Of a stretch of 12,658 nucleotides of DNA, positions 6,563-12,658 are shown in pieces. The DNA is from an uncultured Pirellulaceae bacterium (GTDB lineage Bacteria > Planctomycetota > Planctomycetia > Pirellulales > Pirellulaceae). Made by a program: the position numbers and the translations under genes. Positions within the stretch are counted from its first letter, which is position 1; each line of letters begins with the position of its first letter. The stretch lies in the NCBI GenBank assembly GCA_947258905.1, contig CAMYKF010000491.1, positions 1 to 12,658 on the forward strand, given 5' to 3'. Below the pieces are notes generated by a model that was not told where the DNA came from, searched no databases, and saw only the letters and a program-made list of their open reading frames with translations.

Positions 6563-7666
6563 CTACAACAGTTCCAGGAAACGGTCGATATCTTCTTCCG
6601 TGTTATAGAAGTTGGGGCTGACGCGGATTCGACCATCACGCTGAGCCACCACAACGTTGTGCTCTCTTAGTTTCTTGTAGCACTCGTCGTTCGCGGTTTC
6701 CGAGCCGGTCGTAAAGGAGATGATGGCGGAGCGTTCCGAGGTTTTGTCGACGGGCGATGCGATTTCGATCTTCCTGCAACGCAGGCCGTCAATGATTCTG
6801 TCTGTCAGCGCAAGCACACGAGTGTGGATGTTATCAATGCCGACTTCCTCAAGAATTTCCAAACCAGCGAGCCACGCGTGAAACAGTCCATAGGCGATCG
6901 TGCCGGTTTCGTATCGGCGTGCGTCCGGAAAGTAAATCAGTTCCCGAAAATGGTTCTCGGCCGCGAACATACCCGGTATGACCGGGGCAATTTTTTCCTG
7001 AGCCTGTTTGTTGACGTACAGGAATCCCGTGCCGTGCATACCCAGCAACCATTTGAAGCCGGCACAGGCGAGAATATCAATGCCGTCATCCTGCACATGA
7101 ATGGGAAACACACCGGCACCCTGAATGCCGTCCACAAGGAAAAGTGCTCCCTGATCATGGGCGATGTTGCTTAACAACTTCAGGTCGGCTCGGAACCCGG
7201 TGTTAAACCGTACCGCCGCGGTCGCCAGGATGCGCGTATTCGGGTCGACGGCAGCGGCGATCTTCTCCGGGTTGACTCGTTGATCGTCGTCCACGGGTAC
7301 CAATCGCACATCAACGCCCTTCTCACGCAGGGCGAGCCAGGGGAACGTGTTGTTCCAGTGCTCGTCCGCAGGAACAACCGCGTTGTCACCGGGTTGCCAT
7401 GGATAACCAGCGGCCACGATGCCGATGCCGACCCCCGTGCTGGTAACCAGCGCGAATTCATGGGGCGATCCGCCGAGGATACTGGAAAGCTTTTCGCGAG
7501 TTGCCTGACGGACTGTCGGCTTGTTCTGCGGCTCTGCGGATGCAAGAGTCAGATAATCTTCGAGCTGATCACGTACCCGGGTGTTGAGTGGAGACTCGGC
7601 CGCATTATTCAAATAGACTGAATCGGCAGTGACCGGGAACAGGTCGCGGATCGATGAATACTTCAT
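6563..7666 (-). CDS. Aminotransferase class V-fold PLP enzyme
   Basis: 367 residues of the fold-type I, class V family (cysteine desulfurase / isopenicillin-N epimerase / kynureninase group). Visible landmarks are the N-terminal YLNNAAESPL, the phosphate-binding TSTGVG (75-80), His103 in DEHWNN, Asp179 in LVDGIQGAG, which would contact the pyridine nitrogen, and the Schiff-base Lys205 in AGFKWLLG. Near the C-terminus, GRIRVSPNFYNTEEDI supplies the carboxylate-binding arginine. The cysteine-bearing loop of SufS/IscS desulfurases is absent, so sulfur transfer is unlikely; a lyase, epimerase or transaminase on a small amino acid is more likely. The substrate cannot be read from the sequence. The start at 7666 gives the expected N-terminus, although no Shine-Dalgarno site is visible. 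It lies 22 bp after the ABM-domain gene on the same strand and is probably in one transcript with it. Confidence 0.88.
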   Translation of the reverse strand: MKYSSIRDLFPVTADSVYLNNAAESPLNTRVRDQLEDYLTLASAEPQNKPTVRQATREKLSSILGGSPHEFALVTSTGVGIGIVAAGYPWQPGDNAVVPADEHWNNTFPWLALREKGVDVRLVPVDDDQRVNPEKIAAAVDPNTRILATAAVRFNTGFRADLKLLSNIAHDQGALFLVDGIQGAGVFPIHVQDDGIDILACAGFKWLLGMHGTGFLYVNKQAQEKIAPVIPGMFAAENHFRELIYFPDARRYETGTIAYGLFHAWLAGLEILEEVGIDNIHTRVLALTDRIIDGLRCRKIEIASPVDKTSERSAIISFTTGSETANDECYKKLREHNVVVAQRDGRIRVSPNFYNTEEDIDRFLELL

Positions 7667-7688
7667 GATTGATCGTGATTAACAGCCG

Positions 7689-7979
7689 TCAGGCGATTCG
7701 CGTCATTTCATCCAAGGTGAACTCTTCAATCGCACCGTCAGTTGCAGCCAGGTAATCCTGCAGGTGCTGCGCACCCATATGCGTTTGCCAGAGATCCCGG
7801 GACTCCCCGTTCTCAAAGAACAAAAAGTGAGCTGGATTATCATTGTCCTGATGCAAATCGTATTGCACACAGCCCTCTTCAGCACGCGTGATGTTGATCA
7901 GCTTCTCAAGTTCAGCCTTTACCAAATCCAGCTTGTCAGCTTTGGCCTTGATATTGGCCACGATCGTTAGTTGAGCCAT
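7689..7979 (-). CDS. ABM-domain putative quinol monooxygenase (YgiN-like)
   Basis: A 96-residue single antibiotic-biosynthesis-monooxygenase domain: an MAQLTIVANIKAKAD opening strand, helix KLDLVKAELEKLINITRAEEGCVQYDLHQ, strand HFLFFENGES, and helix THMGAQHLQDYL. These small dimeric ferredoxin-like barrels oxidise quinols or other aromatics without cofactors, or degrade haem in the IsdG branch. The exact substrate is unknown. A TTG at 8021 would add 14 mostly basic residues, but the ATG at 7979 matches the normal family start; neither has a good ribosome site. It is followed 22 bp later by the class V PLP enzyme and preceded by 107 bp after the radical SAM gene. That gap contains the 12-bp palindrome AAACGATCGTTT (about 8065-8076), too weak to call a terminator. 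Confidence 0.85.
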   Translation of the reverse strand: MAQLTIVANIKAKADKLDLVKAELEKLINITRAEEGCVQYDLHQDNDNPAHFLFFENGESRDLWQTHMGAQHLQDYLAATDGAIEEFTLDEMTRIA

Positions 7980-8086
7980 GATTTTTTCGTTTTGTTTTCT
8001 TTTGGGTTGTTTGGGTGGCAACGACGGAAATCTTTGGCGAAAAACCCGTTTCGATTACGACAACAAACGATCGTTTTCTCAAAAGT

Positions 8087-9109
8087 CTATTGCGAATCTT
8101 TCGGCGTGCTCGTTGTTAGCGAGGACTTGTCGAAGCGTTGCCCCATGCAAGAGATGCACTCGGCCCGGGCCCGGCGGTTGAATCCAGGTAATGTGTTCGC
8201 CGTGCTGAAGTGATTACAGACGCTGACCGTTGCATCCGGAACCACTTCGCTCACACATTTCTCAAGCGCCCTGAACGCGTCCAGCATGAATCGCTCCGGC
8301 GGCTGAAACTTGTCAATCGTCACATCCCGGTACCGAATGTGCCAGCGAGACGTTCGTGCTTCGGGAGTAAAGTAGTGACGCTCAAAGCTCTCCCGATGCT
8401 CGGGCAGATGCTCGATCATATTGTTTACTGCCTCCCGCGAGAGTCGGGCGAAATCGAAGAAGAAATGTTTGACGCCCACCGCGGCGAGCTGTTCAAAAAT
8501 CCCCTTCAGATAGGTCTGATCGCCAATCGGCATAACGGGACAGCAACTCGCGGTCACAAAAATACCATTGTCGACACAGAACTTGGCCAGCGCGAGTCTC
8601 TCACGGTTGGGAGCGGCGCCGGGTTCAATCGCCTCCCGCAATTCCTCGGTCGGCATGGTTACACTGACGATAACCTGGTTGAGGTGTTTCGCCGCCACCA
8701 TCGAATCACAGATCTCGCGGGGAGGTACGCCCCCTTTTGTGACAAGGAAGTACTCTGCCTCATGCTTCCTCAGGATCTCGAGACAGGCAAGCGTGATTCC
8801 GCTTTCGATGAGCGCCGGCTGGAAGCAATCCGTCTTGGCCGAAAAGTAGAAGTAGTAATTCTGGTTGTCCGCCTTGTGCCCGGTCAGCCAATCGTCCAGG
8901 TATTGAGGGAAGTCGTCGTAGACAATGACCTCACCGAAGAATTCCTTTTCGAGTGCATAAATGCCGCAATAGGCACACTGGAACTGACAGCCCAATGCGG
9001 GATTGAGCTCCAGCATTCGCCTCGGGCAGACAGGGCTGTTGGCGTGGTTGACGATTTTGACCTCATCGTCGATGCCAGCTCGATGCGTAATCTTCAGCGG
9101 CGCGGCCAT
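8087..9109 (-). CDS. Spore-photoproduct-lyase-like radical SAM protein
   Basis: 340 residues with a radical SAM 4Fe-4S site at Cys41-x3-Cys45-x2-Cys48 (ALGCQFQCAYC), followed by an SPL-like core: TDCFQPALIESGIT, where SPL relatives have TDxYQPxE, then FLVTKGG and VIVSVTMPTEELREAIEPGAA. These repair or modification enzymes generate a 5'-deoxyadenosyl radical. True SplB repairs UV photoproducts in spores, but no sporulation context exists here, so the substrate is open. A C-terminal CISCMGQRF motif adds two cysteines that could help bind a second cluster or metal. The ATG at 9109 has AAGGA just upstream and an AT-rich -10-like TATAAA about 40 nt upstream. It is the first minus-strand gene here, divergent from the ligase gene and 107 bp before the ABM gene. 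Family is confident; function is not. Confidence 0.85.
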   Translation of the reverse strand: MAAPLKITHRAGIDDEVKIVNHANSPVCPRRMLELNPALGCQFQCAYCGIYALEKEFFGEVIVYDDFPQYLDDWLTGHKADNQNYYFYFSAKTDCFQPALIESGITLACLEILRKHEAEYFLVTKGGVPPREICDSMVAAKHLNQVIVSVTMPTEELREAIEPGAAPNRERLALAKFCVDNGIFVTASCCPVMPIGDQTYLKGIFEQLAAVGVKHFFFDFARLSREAVNNMIEHLPEHRESFERHYFTPEARTSRWHIRYRDVTIDKFQPPERFMLDAFRALEKCVSEVVPDATVSVCNHFSTANTLPGFNRRARAECISCMGQRFDKSSLTTSTPKDSQ

Positions 9110-9147
9110 ACTTCCTTACTCCATCAACGTTGTCCCGGATGAGATCG

Positions 9148-9153
9148 TTTATA
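9148..9153 (-). promoter_or_regulatory. Possible -10 box for the radical SAM gene
   Basis: TATAAA on the minus strand (complement of 9148-9153) would start transcription near 9141 and leave a leader of about 32 nt containing the ribosome site. No good -35 is found 16-18 bases upstream. Weak candidate. Confidence 0.25.
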
Positions 9154-9214
9154 TTTGCGGTAATTGAAAACGGGTGGATAGTCACAGGGTGCCTTGATTA
9201 TCGGCCAGGTGACG

Positions 9215-10849
9215 ATGGCTGTCCATTATTTAATGGGTGAACGTCATGCGCCGCGCGGGTCAATACGTGGAGATTCACATTCGGAGGCAAGCTTGAGAGT
9301 GCATGACTATCTGGACCATTATGCGGAGCAGAACCCCGATTCGGAGTTTGCTGTATGCCGGGGCGAGCGAGTCACTTACCGGGAAGCGCAAGATCAGGCC
9401 CATCGTGTTGCCCGCGCTCTCATCGCCGGCGGGGCGCGTTTGGGCGATCGAGTGGTGGTCCTGCAAAAAAACAGTATCGAAACCATCCTGCTTTTTCACG
9501 GCGCTTCCAGGGCAGGGATGGTACCGACGCCCCTGAACTATCGACTGTTGCCCGCAGAATGGCTCAAAATTTGCCTCGACACGCAACCCACATGGTTCTT
9601 CTGCGATGCGGAGTTTGTACCGGCGGTAGAAGAGATTCGAAGTCAATTGAAGTGCGTGCGATCCTTCATCACGACTTCAGACAAGCCCTTGCCCGGATGG
9701 GCTGCCTTCCGGGAATGGGCGCATTCCCATTCTGCCCGGTCGCCAAACGTCATTGTTGGAGAAGACTCGGATTCACTTTTATTGCATACCAGCGGAACAA
9801 CCGGGCCGCCCAGGATCGCCGCGCTGACGCACCGAGCCCTGACAGCCAGCATTAGTCAATTGAGAACGGTGGCTGGGCTTCGGCCAGATGATCGATTCCT
9901 GCTGGTGCTTCCGCTTTGCCACGCCGCCGGAATCGTTACGATGCTTCACACGATTTCGTGCGGAGCCTGCCTCGTTATCCAGCGGGACTTCGATCCGGCA
10001 GCGTGCATCAACACACTCGATGAAGAAGATGTCACCGTGACCATGATGGTCCCTACGATGATTCAGAAGTGCCTTGATGAAGTTGCCAATCTGGCTGATC
10101 GCAGCTTCGCGAAACTCAGGCTTGTGATTTATGGGGCTTCACCGATTCTCGAGGAAACGGTGCGGGCAATGATGGATGTGTTTGGTTGTGATTTGGCGCA
10201 GCGTTATGGAACGACCGAGACGCTTTCCCTGACATGGCTCAGCCCGGACGACCACCGATTGGCACTTGAACATAAACCGGAGCTACTGCGTTCGGCAGGG
10301 CATTCCCTGCCCGGTACCGAGATTCAAATCGTGGACCGCAACGGCGAATTCCTTGACAGTGGCTACCGTGGTGAAATCGTCGTTCGCGGACCGCAACTCA
10401 TGCGAGGCTATTGGCGGTCTGGCGGGTCGGTCGAAGATGATCGGCTCCCTGACGACTGGGTGCGCACGGGCGACGTTGGTTTCATTGACCCGGATGGCTA
10501 CATATACATTTGCGACCGGATGAATGACATCATCATATCCGGTGGAGAAAACATTCATCCACGCGAAATTGAAGCCGTGCTGTTAGGGCACCCCGACATT
10601 GATGATGCGGCTGTGATCGGAGTTCCTGATCCTCAATGGGGCGAGAGAGTCAAAGCGATTATCGTCCCTGGCAGCGAAGCGAATTGCTCTGCTGAACAGC
10701 TAATTGAGTACTGTCGAGGCCAACTGGCCGGGTTCAAAGTGCCGGGCTCTGTGGACTTTGTTCACCGCCTGCCCCGAAATCAGTCCGGCAAGGTGCAAAA
10801 GGGCAAATTGCGTGAACCGTACTGGCTCGGCCATGATCGGCCAATCTAA
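9215..10849 (+). CDS. AMP-forming acyl-CoA synthetase / ligase
   Basis: 544 residues of the ANL (acyl-CoA synthetase) superfamily, which adenylates a carboxylic acid and transfers it to CoA. Motifs in order are P-loop HTSGTTGPPRIA (about 191-202), YGTTE (331-335), RTGDVGF (417-423), DRMNDIIISGGENIHPREIE, and PRNQSGKVQKGKLR with the catalytic Lys526 in SGK. The P-loop ends GPPR-I where most members have GxPKG, so the usual lysine is arginine. The length is normal for medium- or long-chain fatty or aromatic acid ligases; the substrate cannot be decided. The ATG at 9215 is chosen because AGGTGA lies just upstream. A TTG at 9194 would add seven residues, and ATG 9233 lacks a ribosome site. The 105-bp divergent gap before it must hold its promoter, but I see no clear box. 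The GGT-like gene follows 26 bp later, probably in the same transcript. Confidence 0.92.
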   Translation: MAVHYLMGERHAPRGSIRGDSHSEASLRVHDYLDHYAEQNPDSEFAVCRGERVTYREAQDQAHRVARALIAGGARLGDRVVVLQKNSIETILLFHGASRAGMVPTPLNYRLLPAEWLKICLDTQPTWFFCDAEFVPAVEEIRSQLKCVRSFITTSDKPLPGWAAFREWAHSHSARSPNVIVGEDSDSLLLHTSGTTGPPRIAALTHRALTASISQLRTVAGLRPDDRFLLVLPLCHAAGIVTMLHTISCGACLVIQRDFDPAACINTLDEEDVTVTMMVPTMIQKCLDEVANLADRSFAKLRLVIYGASPILEETVRAMMDVFGCDLAQRYGTTETLSLTWLSPDDHRLALEHKPELLRSAGHSLPGTEIQIVDRNGEFLDSGYRGEIVVRGPQLMRGYWRSGGSVEDDRLPDDWVRTGDVGFIDPDGYIYICDRMNDIIISGGENIHPREIEAVLLGHPDIDDAAVIGVPDPQWGERVKAIIVPGSEANCSAEQLIEYCRGQLAGFKVPGSVDFVHRLPRNQSGKVQKGKLREPYWLGHDRPI

Positions 10850-10875
10850 CGGAGTTACTTTGCAGGTAAATCTCA

Positions 10876-12519
10876 ATGTTCAACAATCATTTGTTTACGC
10901 GTCGTCAGTGGCTCGGGTTTACCAGCGCGATTGCCGCTGGTGCAGCCTTGCCCAATGTGCGTTTTTTGCAGAGCGGACAACAGGAACAACAGCCGGCACG
11001 GCAAAGGTTTTCTCGCCCCAAAGACCATTACGCGAGCGGGAATTCAGCCGCGGTTACATCGACGTCAAGAGAGGCATCCGAGTCTGCGTTGTGGGCACTG
11101 GCCCAGGGTGGAAACGCCGCCGATGCGTACCTGACTGCCACGCTCACGCAAACGGTCGTCGAGCACGGATTGACGTCGATCGGGGGCGCGTTTTCCATCA
11201 GGTTCTTTGATGCCGCCACTGGCCAAATTAGCAGCATCGTTGGCCCGCTCGGGGCAGCAGCCGCTGAGCCGTACGACTTTGACCGAAGATCGCCCGTGAC
11301 GCAAACAGGACGCGCGATGCCGGTGCCAGGATTTCTGTCGGGCGTGTATGCGGCCCATGAACGGTACGGACAACTCGAATGGACAACGTTGTTTGAACCT
11401 GCGATCAAATTTGCAAATGAAGGGTTTCCTGCAGCGCCGCTGCTGGTGAGTGCGGCAGCCCGAAAGGCCGCCATTCATGACGAAGGCAAGGCGCTGTGGT
11501 TGAAACAGGGTCGCTTTCTCAGGCCGGGCGAAACGCTTGTCCAAACGGCGCTTGGAGAAACTCTCCAGTCCGTGGCAAATGAAGGCCCGGCGTATTTCTA
11601 CGAAGGGCAATTTGCAACCAACTATGTCCGTCGCGCTGCGGCTGACGAGGGCCGAATCACAATGGAAGACATGGCTGATTGGCAAAACCTGAGCCGCACC
11701 AGTGAGGATCGCCTGGAGGGAGACTATCGTGGCTACCAGATCTCATCGGCAGGTCTCATCACGTATGCATTGCATTTGAATGAGGCGCTCGATTTGAAAT
11801 CATCGGGCCCGGCAAAATCCAGTCCCGATTCCCTCTTTCGTCAATATCGCATCATGGAAGAGGTGTTTTTGTCTACAGGTGACTATTCGGAAGAAACTCA
11901 TCAAAAATATGTGTCGCCCGAGTATGCGCGCGAGCGCGCTGATTTTGTGTTGAACAGTCCGCTGCGGGAACTCACGTTTGATGCCATTTTCAACACCTGT
12001 TTCCTGGTTGTTCGCGATCGTCACGGAAACATTGCCTGGGGTACTCATTCAATCAACACGCCGACTGCGTTTGGAGCAGGGATACTAATCGATGGCGTGT
12101 ACGCGGCGCACGCGATGAACAAAAAGCATGTTTCGGGTTCTGGTGGCGGTGCCCCCGGGATTTCGACGAGCTATGCACTTTTCAAAGACGGTCGGCCGGT
12201 CCTGATTGCCGGCTCGCCCGGATTCGGATTTGTTCACGGTCCCTGGCAGTTTGCCGCGGGAATCGTTGAGTGGGAACTTTCACCGGGTCAGGCAGTCAGC
12301 CAGCCTCGGTTTGGATTGCCACGCGAAGACGGCAACGTCTACGTTGAGAGCCATTACGACGACGAAGTGTTTGAGATGCTCGGGGAACGAGAAATTCCGT
12401 TCTTTAAGGGACGGCCTTCGCCATTCACTGGATTAGTGGGCGCGCTGTTGATGGACGAGGATGGAACCGTGCACGCCGTCCAGGATGGTCGCCGCGACGG
12501 ATACGCGCTGGCGGAGTAA
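10876..12519 (+). CDS. Tat-exported gamma-glutamyltransferase-like Ntn hydrolase
   Basis: 547 residues with a twin-arginine signal (FTRRQWLGFTSAIAAGAAL, about 7-25), then a gamma-glutamyltransferase fold. The large subunit covers about 50-373. Self-cleavage would occur before Thr374 (FNT-CFLVV), which aligns with the nucleophilic Thr391 of E. coli GGT, where TTHYSVVD is usual. Downstream are NTPTAFGAGI, GISTSYALFKDGRPVLIAGSPG (446-449 GSPG) and QPRFGLP, as in the family's small subunit. Oddities: histidine after the nucleophile is cysteine, the oxyanion Gly-Gly of GSPGG is GSPGF, and the SSM motif is reduced to GGAPGIS. Glutathione hydrolysis is therefore not assured; related acylases share this fold. 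Length is normal (about 550-580). Export as a folded periplasmic enzyme is predicted. An AGGT site lies upstream of the ATG, and the gene is 26 bp from the ligase, so the two may be co-transcribed without an obvious shared pathway. Confidence 0.88.
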   Translation: MFNNHLFTRRQWLGFTSAIAAGAALPNVRFLQSGQQEQQPARQRFSRPKDHYASGNSAAVTSTSREASESALWALAQGGNAADAYLTATLTQTVVEHGLTSIGGAFSIRFFDAATGQISSIVGPLGAAAAEPYDFDRRSPVTQTGRAMPVPGFLSGVYAAHERYGQLEWTTLFEPAIKFANEGFPAAPLLVSAAARKAAIHDEGKALWLKQGRFLRPGETLVQTALGETLQSVANEGPAYFYEGQFATNYVRRAAADEGRITMEDMADWQNLSRTSEDRLEGDYRGYQISSAGLITYALHLNEALDLKSSGPAKSSPDSLFRQYRIMEEVFLSTGDYSEETHQKYVSPEYARERADFVLNSPLRELTFDAIFNTCFLVVRDRHGNIAWGTHSINTPTAFGAGILIDGVYAAHAMNKKHVSGSGGGAPGISTSYALFKDGRPVLIAGSPGFGFVHGPWQFAAGIVEWELSPGQAVSQPRFGLPREDGNVYVESHYDDEVFEMLGEREIPFFKGRPSPFTGLVGALLMDEDGTVHAVQDGRRDGYALAE

Positions 12520-12555
12520 GGCTTCGACAGACGCTCCGAGGCTGTGAATTTTTGG

Positions 12556-12658
12556 AATTACCCTCCCCTTGGGGGCTCTTCGGGGAATTTAGTGGCAAAT
12601 TCTCGTGACCCTCCCGCCGGGAGGGTCGCCAATCCCGACCTGACGGGATGGCGGGGAG
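12556..12658. repeat. Cluster of GC-rich hairpins after the GGT-like gene
   Basis: AATTaccctCCCC (12556-12568) can pair with GGGGAATT (12582-12589). ACCCTCCC occurs twice (12560-12567 and 12608-12615), and both copies can pair with the single GGGAGGGT (12619-12626), so alternative folds exist. A further stem, ATCCCG/CGGGAT (12632-12637 and 12644-12649), continues towards the edge. The density of arms suggests a dispersed palindromic repeat that is cut by the window. Confidence 0.5.
12607..12627 (+). terminator. Strong hairpin, possible terminator of the ligase-GGT transcript
   Basis: GACCCTCCC-GCC-GGGAGGGTC is a perfect 9-bp GC-rich stem with a three-base loop, 87 bp after the GGT-like stop. 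No T-run follows, so intrinsic termination is uncertain. It may instead protect the 3' end or be part of the surrounding repeat. Confidence 0.4.

Noticed and set aside
6563..7666. Cysteine desulfurase (SufS/IscS) identity for the class V PLP enzyme
   Set aside because: The catalytic cysteine loop is missing and no suf/isc genes are nearby.
7980..8021. TTG start adding 14 residues to the ABM-domain protein
   Set aside because: The domain begins at the ATG at 7979, as in the family, and the extension is low-complexity Lys/Gln/Pro.
8210..9142. Plus-strand open frame of 310 codons opposite the radical SAM gene
   Set aside because: The minus strand carries a recognisable radical SAM protein with its cluster motif. 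The plus-strand product has no recognisable motif and reads as the antisense shadow of that gene.

Overview
This 12.7 kb stretch looks like a chromosome segment from a moderately GC-rich, non-enteric bacterium. I think a planctomycete is most likely. That rests on the style of the intergenic DNA: several multi-arm palindromes resembling, from memory, repeats common in Rhodopirellula-type genomes, and start codons that often lack a clear Shine-Dalgarno site. No rRNA, tRNA or phylogenetic marker gene is present, so the assignment is inference.

Left part (1-5442, all minus strand): a peroxide-defence locus transcribed right to left. It holds a PerR-type Fur-family regulator, a catalase-peroxidase with an export signal, and a second catalase-peroxidase without one, which runs off the left edge. 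A 19-bp imperfect palindrome overlaps the -35 box of the regulator's promoter and is a convincing self-operator. The -10 sits so close to the ATG that the mRNA may be leaderless. The likely logic is that the regulator senses H2O2 through iron-catalysed histidine oxidation and releases its own promoter, raising catalase-peroxidase both outside and inside the inner membrane. Between the two katG genes is a nested repeat: a 134-bp MITE-like palindrome with 19-bp terminal inverted repeats has split the left arm of an older palindromic repeat and left a 5-7 bp target duplication.

Middle (5443-9110): a largely featureless spacer is followed by a plus-strand spermidine-synthase-like SAM-fold gene. 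A 66-bp double-hairpin element then separates it from three minus-strand genes: a spore-photoproduct-lyase-like radical SAM protein, a small ABM-domain (YgiN-type) monooxygenase, and a class V aminotransferase-fold PLP enzyme. The last two are 22 bp apart and probably co-transcribed.

Right part (9111-12658): plus-strand pair of an acyl-CoA synthetase-type AMP-forming ligase and, 26 bp downstream, a Tat-exported gamma-glutamyltransferase-like Ntn hydrolase with altered active-site surroundings. GC-rich hairpins fill the last 100 bases.

The window contains no obvious unknown multi-gene system. The most notable items are the two-compartment peroxide locus with its operator, the nested mobile element, and the divergent active-site motifs of the GGT-like and spermidine-synthase-like proteins.
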